A stretch of DNA of 9,504 nucleotides from Candidatus Bathyarchaeota archaeon (GTDB lineage Archaea; Thermoproteota; Bathyarchaeia; 40CM-2-53-6). Under the pieces are notes generated by a model, which was given only the letters and a program-made list of their open reading frames with translations, was not told where the DNA came from and did not search any database. A program made the translations under genes and the position numbers. The stretch is from positions 1 through 9,504 of the forward strand of contig VBAY01000060.1 in NCBI GenBank assembly GCA_005883085.1, read 5' to 3'. Positions 1-6,322 of this stretch are shown one piece after another (the stretch's first letter is position 1; each line of letters begins with the position of its first letter).

Positions 1-483
1 CAGACTCGGAGCGAGACAATTTGTGGTGCATGAGGCCATTGAGATTATCTTGTGGTGATTCGGGTTATAAGTTTCCAAGTTACATCCAGGTATCAGGGTG
101 ACGTCAGCCTCTTCCGAGGGCGAACTGATCAAAACTGTACGCGCCCCTTTAGAGATGAAGGTCTCGAGCTTCTCGCGTTGAAGTAGTTGTCCAGTGCTTT
201 GTAGTACTGCATCGGTTTTGAATCCTCTCCAGTCGATCTTTGCCGGGTTCATTTCGCTGAGACATGGTACCTTCTTTCCCTCGCTCGTGATTCCCTCCGG
301 GTCCCAGCTAACGTCAAGGGGGAGTGTTCCGTAGGTTGAATCGTATTTCAAGAGATGGGCCAAGGTTCTAGGGGGAGAAGTCGAGTTTATCACAACGACT
401 TCTATGTCGGATTCTTGGTCTTCCAATAATGCCCGGTAGAAGGATCTTCCAATGCGACCAAAACCGTTGATTGCTACTCGCAA
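1..483 (-). CDS. gap: Type I glyceraldehyde-3-phosphate dehydrogenase, N-terminal part (runs off the left edge)
   Basis: This is the first 161 codons of a phosphorylating glyceraldehyde-3-phosphate dehydrogenase, the glycolytic and gluconeogenic enzyme that interconverts glyceraldehyde 3-phosphate and 1,3-bisphosphoglycerate with NAD(P). Reading in from position 483, the protein opens with the Rossmann signature RVAINGFGRIGRS (residues 2-14), continues with AHLLKYDSTYG (about 42-52) and reaches the active site SCTTNC with catalytic Cys about 152. These are marks of the bacterial and eukaryotic type I enzyme, not the usual archaeal type II. The residue after the second beta strand is Ser (VVVINS), where NAD-specific enzymes carry Asp32. 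I chose TTG at 483 because it gives the standard family N-terminus and has GGAG at 498-495, 11 bases upstream. GTG at 492 is an alternative but only 2 bases from that site. The frame stays open further upstream, so homology decides the start. It lies 83 bases after the phosphodiesterase gene and could be co-transcribed with it. The rest of the gene is outside the window. Confidence 0.93.
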   Translation of the reverse strand, partial: MRVAINGFGRIGRSFYRALLEDQESDIEVVVINSTSPPRTLAHLLKYDSTYGTLPLDVSWDPEGITSEGKKVPCLSEMNPAKIDWRGFKTDAVLQSTGQLLQREKLETFISKGARTVLISSPSEEADVTLIPGCNLETYNPNHHKIISMASCTTNCLAPSL

Positions 484-566
484 CCTGAACACGTCTCCAA
501 TTGCCAATGTCCCGTCCAACCCAAGGCTGCATTTGTTGGCGAGAGGGCAAGCATGGTTCTTTGATC

Positions 567-2075
567 CTATGATCTTGATAGGATGATCTGGTCGAGAATT
601 TGTCCATCGCAATCAGATGGAGGGGAGATGTCCAGCAACTTGAGAAGGGTCGGTGCCAGATCCAGGAGTCTCGCATCTAGCTTGAGGCCGTGGCCAACGT
701 TTGGACCGGCGATTCCCCAGAACCCTTCTCGTGTGTGAATTGATGAGAAATGTGGAGAAGAGCTCCAGAGTTCTGGGGTTCCAAGACGAGGACTGACTTG
801 GATCTTTTCGGTCTTGGTGAAGAGTTCGACGCAGAGGTCTGGCGCTTCGAACTGGAATGGTCCTTTGAATGTCTCGTCTTTGAAATGAAATATCGGCTTG
901 AGTTTTTCCCCGGTTTTGGGGTCGGTCAGCTCACTCATCATGTTACAAAGCTTCTTGACCAGATCATCAACAGTCGGAGATGATTGGTCATCTTTGAGCT
1001 TGTCTACTAGGTCATAATTGACGTAGATGTGCGCCTGGTGACCCCCCGTCGAGAAGGCTAGTGTCTTGTCCCAGTCGACATTGTCGATCAGGCCCTGCAG
1101 TGTTCGTTCTATGGCGGCCGATGCGGTGAGTTTGTGACTCACAAAATCCGGGGTAATCTTGTAGATGCCGGCTACCATGCTTGGAGGCATGTTTTTCAGA
1201 ACCCATCGTCTTAACTTCGTATACGTGTCCCCTTTGTTCTTCACGGGACCCTTTACTGTCAGGAGTCCGTTCGATTCCAGATACTTGTTTACGAATAACG
1301 CGGATGATACAGGCGCCGATCCGTGATCCGATAGGAGCAGAACGTTTGTATTTGCTCCAACGAGTTTTCGGAGCTCGCCAACGGCGTCGTCCATGTTGAT
1401 GTACCAATCTCGCAGCACGTTGGAATATGGCGAGTCTGGATTGTCCATGTATTTCCAGAAGTCGTGATGAACTAGATCTATTCCTTGAAGAGTCATTACG
1501 AAGAGGTCAGGGTTGTACCATTCGATGAGCAGCTTTGCAGTTTGTAGAGATTTGTCGTGTAACCGTCGAACAACTGGGAGGTATGCTTTTTCCCCTCCCT
1601 TCATCTCCGTTGGCTTCGTTAAGGGAACGTCAACCTCGTATCCTCCTATCGCAGAATCGATCCTCCCCATCAAGTCGACCGGATACGACCATACCTTGCG
1701 GGTTGGGACGGGAAATCCTGAGACCATGAACCCGTTTACGGGGTAGGGCGGGTACGTTCCAGGGACATTGAAGACCCCCACTTTCATTCCTTTTTCAGAG
1801 GCGATATCCCAGAAGCATCCAATGTCCGGGGTAGTTCTCCCGAACTTCAAGTGCCTGTCTCTTCCAATGTATGTGAATCCAAATATCCCGATTTTCGCCG
1901 GGTTCTTCCCTGTCGCGAAGCACTGCCAGGCAGGCACGCTTTCTGGTGGAACAATTGATTTTAGAACTCCGTGGGCACCGGCTTCGAAGACCGAACGAAT
2001 GTTTGGAAGTTTGTCTATCCACTTCTCGATCAGAAACGGGGAGGCCGAATCTATACCTATGACTAGAGCTTTCAT
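567..2075 (-). CDS. Alkaline-phosphatase-superfamily phosphodiesterase / nucleotide pyrophosphatase
   Basis: This 502-residue protein belongs to the type I phosphodiesterase/nucleotide pyrophosphatase branch of the alkaline phosphatase superfamily, metal-dependent hydrolases or transferases of phosphate mono- and diesters. The two-metal site looks complete: Asp9 in VIGIDS, nucleophile Ser46 in PPESVPAW, Asp200 and His204 in GIDLVHHDFW, Asp250-His251 in LLLSDHGS, and His447 in SSIHTREGFWG. The family also has the ATGKNPAKIGIFGF segment (about 54-67), present here. No signal peptide or membrane segment is seen, so it is probably cytoplasmic. The frame extends to an ATG at 2162, but ATG 2075 gives the standard MKALVIGID start, has AGGTGA at 2088-2083, and overlaps the kinase stop by one base (TGATG), so I use it. 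It is the third gene of a coupled nucleotidyltransferase-kinase-phosphodiesterase set. The natural substrate cannot be read from sequence. A nucleotide sugar, a lipid-linked phosphate or a phosphoglycan are possible. Confidence 0.9.
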   Translation of the reverse strand: MKALVIGIDSASPFLIEKWIDKLPNIRSVFEAGAHGVLKSIVPPESVPAWQCFATGKNPAKIGIFGFTYIGRDRHLKFGRTTPDIGCFWDIASEKGMKVGVFNVPGTYPPYPVNGFMVSGFPVPTRKVWSYPVDLMGRIDSAIGGYEVDVPLTKPTEMKGGEKAYLPVVRRLHDKSLQTAKLLIEWYNPDLFVMTLQGIDLVHHDFWKYMDNPDSPYSNVLRDWYINMDDAVGELRKLVGANTNVLLLSDHGSAPVSSALFVNKYLESNGLLTVKGPVKNKGDTYTKLRRWVLKNMPPSMVAGIYKITPDFVSHKLTASAAIERTLQGLIDNVDWDKTLAFSTGGHQAHIYVNYDLVDKLKDDQSSPTVDDLVKKLCNMMSELTDPKTGEKLKPIFHFKDETFKGPFQFEAPDLCVELFTKTEKIQVSPRLGTPELWSSSPHFSSIHTREGFWGIAGPNVGHGLKLDARLLDLAPTLLKLLDISPPSDCDGQILDQIILSRS

Positions 2076-2719
2076 CAACCAATCACCTGTTGGAGCGGAA
2101 TCTGTTCCATCGATGCTTTCTCTCCAAGAGCTACCTTGATCTCTGAAAGCATATTGCTCCAAACGATGGAAGGAGGGTCGCTCGTGCTGATCCTACTGAG
2201 GTTGAAATGATCCGCGACTTGTCGGTAGAGAATTTTTTCTTTGCGGATGAAATCTTCGCTATGCTCGGGTCTGTCCGTCAGAATCCTTTGCTCGGGTGCA
2301 TCGAGGACGAATGATATATCGGGTCGTGGAAGAAGTCTCATCAGCAGGTTTTCTGATGGGACAGTCATGCCATTGTCTCTGAATCCTACCATAACGTCGT
2401 ACAGATACCTATCGGACACGACGCCATATCCGAACAAATTGCGGAGCCTTATTCCACCGACAAGGATTGGACAGTAGATGAAGAGCAAGTAGATGGACCA
2501 GGCAACTCTAGTTGGTTTCATCTCCTCCAGTCTGTTGGGTTCAAGGTGCAGTATTCTCGCTGTTCGCCTTACGATAAATCCGAACGGGTCAAGGAGGTCT
2601 TGATGCCTTATGTATGAGAACTTGTATCCGGAACGATTGAGGAGATAATAGCACTTCCCTGCGTTGGTGGATTTTCCGGAACCGTGCGTTCCGCTGAGTG
2701 TCAGCAGAATCTTCTTCAC
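2075..2719 (-). CDS. Thymidylate-kinase-like P-loop kinase
   Basis: A 214-residue P-loop kinase of the thymidylate kinase fold. The Walker A motif is GTHGSGKS (residues 10-17), the switch-like motif SDRYLYD (102-108) matches the DRY box of dTMP kinases, and the LID/Arg region is represented by Arg150 in LTDRPE followed by RKEKILYRQVA (159-169), close to the family pattern. Between them, residues 72-90 form an almost uncharged hydrophobic run (VAWSIYLLFIYCPILVGGI) not typical of true dTMP kinases. I therefore read it as a relative acting on another, perhaps membrane-associated, acceptor rather than as the housekeeping enzyme. The start is GTG 2719, which shares its G with the TAG stop of the nucleotidyltransferase; GGAG at 2730-2727 lies 7 bases upstream. 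The stop overlaps the phosphodiesterase ATG by one base. Both junctions imply coupled translation. The kinase fold is secure; the substrate is unknown. Confidence 0.88.
   Translation of the reverse strand: MKKILLTLSGTHGSGKSTNAGKCYYLLNRSGYKFSYIRHQDLLDPFGFIVRRTARILHLEPNRLEEMKPTRVAWSIYLLFIYCPILVGGIRLRNLFGYGVVSDRYLYDVMVGFRDNGMTVPSENLLMRLLPRPDISFVLDAPEQRILTDRPEHSEDFIRKEKILYRQVADHFNLSRISTSDPPSIVWSNMLSEIKVALGEKASMEQIPLQQVIG
2083..2088 (-). promoter_or_regulatory. Ribosome binding site deciding the phosphodiesterase start
   Basis: AGGTGA, read on the minus strand, lies seven bases before ATG 2075. It favours this start over the in-frame ATG at 2162, which would add 29 residues without family similarity and overlap the kinase by 88 bases. 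GGTGA is the classical archaeal anti-Shine-Dalgarno partner. Confidence 0.7.
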
Positions 2720-3777
2720 TACCAGACTCCGCCTCTTCCACCAGCTCTGAACGCTGCGCTGATAAAATCAAGCACTATGAGGGGCGGGGCGACCAGGCAG
2801 AAAATCGAGCTCTTCCATCTTGCGCGGGCCGCGTCTCTTGCTGCCTTAACTAGAAATAGTATGATAATTGCCGCAGTGGGGATTCTGTAGGGGAGGACAA
2901 GTCTGTCACGCCTGAGGAATCGCAGTCGATCATAACCGAACCTTTCTTGGGCCGATTTCTTCAATTCTTGGAAGCGCCGGTTTTCAACTTGGCATGCGTT
3001 AAGGAAGCGCTCAATTGATGCTAGATAGAAAATGAAAGCGTCGCCGATCAGGGCATTGTCAATCTTCTCTAGGACCTCTTGAGGGCTGGCGGTTTCTATC
3101 AGTTTCAAGAAGTCCAGAATATCTGACAGCTTCAGGAAGTTGTGACGGAACATCGCATGAATCACCCGGATTAGTACTCTGTCCGAATCCGATGTCATCC
3201 ACACCTCATGACCTTCGACTCTTTCTCTTCTTCGGTGAAGCAAGACTTGGCTAGGGTCCAGGTGGGTTTCGCCGAGTTGGCTGATTGTCGGGTAAAGCTC
3301 GAAGTCGTGCTTGTAGCCCTGTAGAAAACAGCTGAATTTTCCCAGTAACCTATCGCAATGAGTCAGTCCTTGCGGTCGGACTTTATATTGGTTGATCAAG
3401 AGTTTTTCAGTCTCTGCGAGTTCAGTCGGAGAAGGAACGAGCAGGTCAATATCGTGTCCTATGTCAGGGAGAGAGTCGAACGATTTTATCGCGACGAATG
3501 AAACTCCATGTTGCGTGAAAATGTTGCTCATTTGATCATATAGATCAAATGCCTCAGCAGCGTCTTTCTTCGCTTCGTCAACAACGTTCGAGGGAAGATG
3601 AATTAGATTGGCAGCTCGCAATAGTACCTTGTTTTTCTTAGCGAGCTTTAACATTCGGGCTCCGTCCTTTACACTGATCTCGTCATTTTTCAGAAGCGCT
3701 GTTGCTAGGAGCAACGATTCTGCTTCCCTTCGAGCGGTTTTTACGCCCCCTATCTCTTCAAGGAAATTCAGCTTCAT
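2719..3777 (-). CDS. PF14907-like nucleotidyltransferase with hydrophobic C-terminus
   Basis: This 352-residue protein resembles the uncharacterised nucleotidyltransferase family NTP_transf_5 of the DNA-polymerase-beta superfamily. The catalytic region is GVSFVAIKSFDSLPDIGHDI (91-110) followed by DLLVP: Lys98, then the metal-binding pair Asp109 and Asp111. A third acidic ligand is probably Asp158 or Glu160 in KHDFELYP. The first 90 and the central 200-290 residues are helical-looking, as in that family. The C-terminus has two hydrophobic stretches, about residues 300-311 and 324-342, separated by a basic segment, which suggests a membrane hairpin or anchor. The expected activity is transfer of a nucleotidyl group to a small molecule, glycan or protein. 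No family member pairing gives a proven substrate here. ATG 3777 has no Shine-Dalgarno site upstream, so its transcript may be leaderless or have a short leader. It is the first certain gene of the minus-strand run and overlaps the kinase by one base. Confidence 0.82.
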   Translation of the reverse strand: MKLNFLEEIGGVKTARREAESLLLATALLKNDEISVKDGARMLKLAKKNKVLLRAANLIHLPSNVVDEAKKDAAEAFDLYDQMSNIFTQHGVSFVAIKSFDSLPDIGHDIDLLVPSPTELAETEKLLINQYKVRPQGLTHCDRLLGKFSCFLQGYKHDFELYPTISQLGETHLDPSQVLLHRRRERVEGHEVWMTSDSDRVLIRVIHAMFRHNFLKLSDILDFLKLIETASPQEVLEKIDNALIGDAFIFYLASIERFLNACQVENRRFQELKKSAQERFGYDRLRFLRRDRLVLPYRIPTAAIIILFLVKAARDAARARWKSSIFCLVAPPLIVLDFISAAFRAGGRGGVW

Positions 3778-3858
3778 AAATAATCGGCCACGCAGGTTAC
3801 TCGTAATGGGCAGAAGAACATTATCTTGACGATTAGTTGAATTTCACGATCGGTTATG

Positions 3859-4047
3859 TTAGGGAAGTCTAGGGCAAAGAGGAGGGGGAATTCTCCGAGA
3901 CAAATCCGCGAGATCAATTTTGTTCTTCACAAGACCAGGGGTTTCTCTGAAGCTGTCTGATGAACGAATTCGGCTCACGTAGTATTTATCCAATTCCGGC
4001 GGCTGATTCCGGGAAAGCAGGATGATATCTTGGGATTTCTTTGTCAT
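3859..4047 (-). CDS. Possible small protein of 62 residues, unknown function
   Basis: An ATG-started frame of 62 codons lies in the gap between the divergent runs, on the strand of the nucleotidyltransferase and 81 bases upstream of it. The product starts MTKKSQDIILLSRNQ, is basic and Pro/Arg-rich at its end (SRRIPPPLCPRLP), and has no membrane segment or motif that I recognise. There is no Shine-Dalgarno site before ATG 4047. A TTTTAA box on the minus strand at 4091-4086 would, if used as an archaeal TATA element, place the RNA start about 15 bases before this ATG. In favour of coding are its position and ordinary amino acid make-up. Against it are the lack of homology that I can recall and the fact that open frames of this size arise by chance at this base composition. 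It could be a leader or remnant. Confidence 0.28.
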   Translation of the reverse strand: MTKKSQDIILLSRNQPPELDKYYVSRIRSSDSFRETPGLVKNKIDLADLSRRIPPPLCPRLP

Positions 4048-4078
4048 TAAAACGATTGAAAGTGACGGTTTCCCCTAG

Positions 4079-4115
4079 GAAGGGTTAAAACTCGCGAGTT
4101 TCAAGTCAACCCTTC
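4079..4115. promoter_or_regulatory. Nested inverted repeat, candidate operator/promoter element
   Basis: An outer perfect 8-base inverted repeat, GAAGGGTT (4079-4086) and AACCCTTC (4108-4115), encloses an inner perfect 14-base palindrome, AAACTCGCGAGTTT (4088-4101). The inner palindrome extends to 20 bases (4085-4104) with a single mismatched pair (4087/4102). The TTAAAA sequence at 4085-4090, the best TATA-like box in the gap, overlaps the left half. It lies 64 bases before the aminotransferase GTG and 31 bases beyond the 62-codon frame on the other side. The symmetry fits binding of a dimeric regulator able to act on both gene runs. As RNA it could also form a hairpin in a leader. A terminator is unlikely because no gene ends here and no T-run follows. 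Confidence 0.5.
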
Positions 4116-4179
4116 AAGGTAGTGGAATACGGCTAAAGAAGCGGTCCGCACTGCAAATTCCAACGGGGCAGCCGAGACT

Positions 4180-5298
4180 GTGTCACAGGTCAAACACGGA
4201 TTCAAGATTCCCTTGATGAGGCCGGTCGTGGATGAAGAAATGCTTCAAGCGGCACTGTACTCTTTGCAAAACGAGAAGCTGGTCATGGGAGAGAGCGTAT
4301 TCAAGTTCGAGGAGGAATTTGCCCGATACTGTGGCAGTCGATATGCAGTGTCAACCGGGTCCGGCACCGCAGCCCTTCAAATCGCGCTTCAGTCTATGCA
4401 AATCGGTCCGAACGATGAAGTCATGACTACCCCATTCTCATTCTTCGCCACATCCAACGCCGTAATCCACGCAGGGGCACAGCCAAGATTTGCTGACGTG
4501 GAAGACAACGGGTTTAACCTCGACCCTGCAAAAGTTGAAGCGCGGCTCACGCCTAAAACTCGCTTCATCATTCCAGTTCATCTTTACGGACAACCTGCGA
4601 GGATGGACGAATTTCGGGACCTCGCCGAAGATAAAGAAATTAGCATCGTTGAGGACGCTTGTCAAGCACACGGCGCGGAGTACGAAGGACGACGAGTCGG
4701 CTCGCTCGGACACATTGCATGTTTCTCTTTCTACACCAGCAAGAACATGACGGTCTGCGGTGACGGCGGGATGATTGTGACGAATGATGAGGATGTTGCT
4801 GATGCGGCTCGTAGTTTCAGAGACTGCGGTCGAGCGTCGAAATATACTATGTCGCGGATTGGCTACACATCGAGACTTAACACGGTAAACGCTGCCATCG
4901 GAAGAGTCCAGCTGAGAAAGCTGGACACCTGGAACAAGACTCGAAGGAGAATCGCTGACTTGTACAGAAAGGCGCTGGAAGGCGCCTCAGGCATAACGCT
5001 GCCCCCAACAGAGACGCCCAAAGAAACACCAGTTTATCACCTGTTCGTAGTTCGAAGCACACGCAGAGACCAGCTAGCAGCGTATCTCGAGAGGAACGGA
5101 GTGGAACCGGCAATCCACTATCCAGTACCGATCCACCTTCAAACTCCATACCGAGAAAAATACGGATACTCCGAAGGATTGTTCCCCATAGCAGAGAGAC
5201 TGGCAGGACAAGTGCTCAGCTTGCCTATTCACCCCGCCATCACAGAAGAGGAAGTCCACACGGTCTCCCGACTCATCAGAGAGTCTACCACAGAATAG
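4180..5298 (+). CDS. DegT/DnrJ/EryC1/StrS-family sugar aminotransferase (WbpE-like)
   Basis: A 372-residue PLP-dependent aminotransferase that transfers an amino group, usually from glutamate, to a keto nucleotide sugar. It shows the family marks in order: TGSGTAAL (59-66) for the cofactor phosphate, Asp159 and Gln162 in VEDACQAHGA contacting the pyridoxal ring, and the Schiff-base lysine Lys188 in FSFYTSKNMT, followed by the glycine-rich CGDGGMIVTND. The length is usual for the family. With a Gfo/Idh dehydrogenase and a beta-helix acyltransferase directly downstream, the likely reaction is amination of UDP-3-keto-GlcNAc-uronate to the 3-amino sugar, the WbpE step. A different 3- or 4-amino sugar is possible. 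GTG 4180 is the only plausible start, since the frame is closed by TAG at 4120 and has no other start codon between. No strong Shine-Dalgarno site precedes it (only GGGG at 4165-4168). It is first in its operon and follows the inverted repeat at 4079-4115. Confidence 0.93.
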   Translation: MSQVKHGFKIPLMRPVVDEEMLQAALYSLQNEKLVMGESVFKFEEEFARYCGSRYAVSTGSGTAALQIALQSMQIGPNDEVMTTPFSFFATSNAVIHAGAQPRFADVEDNGFNLDPAKVEARLTPKTRFIIPVHLYGQPARMDEFRDLAEDKEISIVEDACQAHGAEYEGRRVGSLGHIACFSFYTSKNMTVCGDGGMIVTNDEDVADAARSFRDCGRASKYTMSRIGYTSRLNTVNAAIGRVQLRKLDTWNKTRRRIADLYRKALEGASGITLPPTETPKETPVYHLFVVRSTRRDQLAAYLERNGVEPAIHYPVPIHLQTPYREKYGYSEGLFPIAERLAGQVLSLPIHPAITEEEVHTVSRLIRESTTE

Positions 5299-5311
5299 AG
5301 AGGTTTGTAAA

Positions 5312-6322
5312 GTGAGCACGGCGAATCCTGTCCGAATCGCGGTCATAGGCGCGGGGTATTGGGGAAAGAAGGTCATTCGCGAGGTTCTAGATGTTGCCAA
5401 GACCACTGGACGAGTCCAGCTCCACGCTGTCGTAGACAACTCCCCGACCATGCTGGCTCAGTGCCAACAGGAATTTGGACCGCTGGACTATCGGGTAGAC
5501 TACCAGGGATTACTGACAGACCCTGAATTATCGGGAGTACACATTTGCACGCCCAACGCCACCCACTTCGAAGTCGCCTCTAGCTTTCTCAGACATGGAA
5601 AGAACGTGTTAGTAGAAAAGCCCCTTACACTCGCCTCGAAGGAAGCCTACCAGCTCGTCGGAATCGCAGAAGAGAACAAGAAGGTCTTATGTGTGGGCCA
5701 CATTCACCGATTCAACAATGGAGTCAGAGAACTCCGACATGCCATGAACACCGGAATACTCGGAGAACTCTATTACGTGCGGTTCGGATGGACGGGATTC
5801 TTACCCCCGCAAGGATACCGAGAAGTTATCACCGACCTGGCTCCCCATCCGTTCGACATATGCAACTACTTACTAGACATGTGGCCGAACAAGATCACGT
5901 GCAGAGGAAAGGGTTACAGAACGAAGGAGAACGAGGAAGTCGCGTTCATCACTGCGGAACACCCAAACGGGTTGGCAGCGCAAGTTGAGGTAAGCTGGCT
6001 CGACCGTGAGAAGCGCAGAGATGTTACGGTCGTAGGCAGCAAAGGCATGGCATACTTGGATTGCTCCGAACAGAAAGGAATTCTTCACGCCTCGCCCAGT
6101 ACCCAAATCTCCATCACGCCCAGCAACACACTAAGAGAGGAAGTTACTCACTTCGTCAACTGCATTTCAAGTAACCATGACTCCAAACCCTACGCTAATC
6201 TATCAGACGGGGTTCTAGGGGCCCGGGTTGTCAGCGTCTTGGAAGCTGCACGTGAATCTCTCCATCAGGAAAGAACTGTGCAACTCCAGATGCCCCTGGC
6301 CGAGGAGATACGTGTAAAGTGA
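5312..6322 (+). CDS. Gfo/Idh/MocA-family nucleotide-sugar dehydrogenase (WbpB-like)
   Basis: A 336-residue NAD(P)-dependent oxidoreductase. The N-terminal Rossmann fold carries VIGAGYWGKK (11-20), CTPNATH (79-85) and the family motif EKP with catalytic Lys103. The C-terminal domain has the conserved DLAPHPFD (175-182), whose His179 is the usual catalytic or substrate-binding residue. In the WbpB/WlbA subgroup the enzyme oxidises C3 of UDP-GlcNAc-uronic acid and supplies the 3-keto substrate to the aminotransferase; the gene order here, next to the aminotransferase and acyltransferase, points to that role. Other Gfo/Idh sugar dehydrogenases cannot be excluded from sequence alone. GTG 5312 is preceded by GAGAGGT at 5298-5304 with a 7-base spacer, and it begins 13 bases after the aminotransferase stop. 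Its stop overlaps the next gene by four bases. No membrane segment is present, so it should act in the cytoplasm. Confidence 0.9.
   Translation: MSTANPVRIAVIGAGYWGKKVIREVLDVAKTTGRVQLHAVVDNSPTMLAQCQQEFGPLDYRVDYQGLLTDPELSGVHICTPNATHFEVASSFLRHGKNVLVEKPLTLASKEAYQLVGIAEENKKVLCVGHIHRFNNGVRELRHAMNTGILGELYYVRFGWTGFLPPQGYREVITDLAPHPFDICNYLLDMWPNKITCRGKGYRTKENEEVAFITAEHPNGLAAQVEVSWLDREKRRDVTVVGSKGMAYLDCSEQKGILHASPSTQISITPSNTLREEVTHFVNCISSNHDSKPYANLSDGVLGARVVSVLEAARESLHQERTVQLQMPLAEEIRVK

Larger units (their letters stand above)
3778..4179. other. Divergent intergenic region between the two gene runs
   Basis: About 400 bases separate the nucleotidyltransferase start from the aminotransferase start, and the genes point away from each other, so promoters for both runs must lie here. 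It contains the doubtful 62-codon frame (4047-3859) and the nested inverted repeat at 4079-4115. I see no tRNA, no CRISPR-like repeat and no gene that is well supported. A TATA-like TTAAAA at 4085-4090 lies within the inverted repeat, preceded by purines (AGGAAGGG) as an archaeal BRE might be. Weaker A/T-rich boxes occur at 4153-4160 in front of the aminotransferase and at about 3826-3816 on the minus strand. None of these is conclusive. Confidence 0.6.

Noticed and set aside
368..676. A 102-codon minus-strand frame covering the GAPDH start
   Set aside because: It overlaps both the phosphodiesterase end and the GAPDH N-terminus in another frame; the GAPDH frame has the full Rossmann signature, this one has nothing.
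1768..2139. A 123-codon plus-strand open frame
   Set aside because: It is antisense to the phosphodiesterase and the kinase end, whose catalytic motifs are intact; no family similarity is seen.
2076..2162. Upstream ATG giving a longer phosphodiesterase
   Set aside because: The added 29 residues are out-of-frame kinase sequence without family similarity, and ATG 2075 has a good ribosome site.
4057..4090. Bacterial promoter from TTGAAA and TTAAAA
   Set aside because: The boxes are about 22 bases apart, too far for a sigma-70 promoter, and the other features lean towards archaea.
4079..4115. Nested dyad as a transcription terminator
   Set aside because: Both neighbouring operons start here and none ends; there is no T-run after either arm.
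3778..4179. tRNA or other structured RNA gene in the divergent gap
   Set aside because: No cloverleaf, T-loop consensus or CCA-type end could be found by reading both strands.
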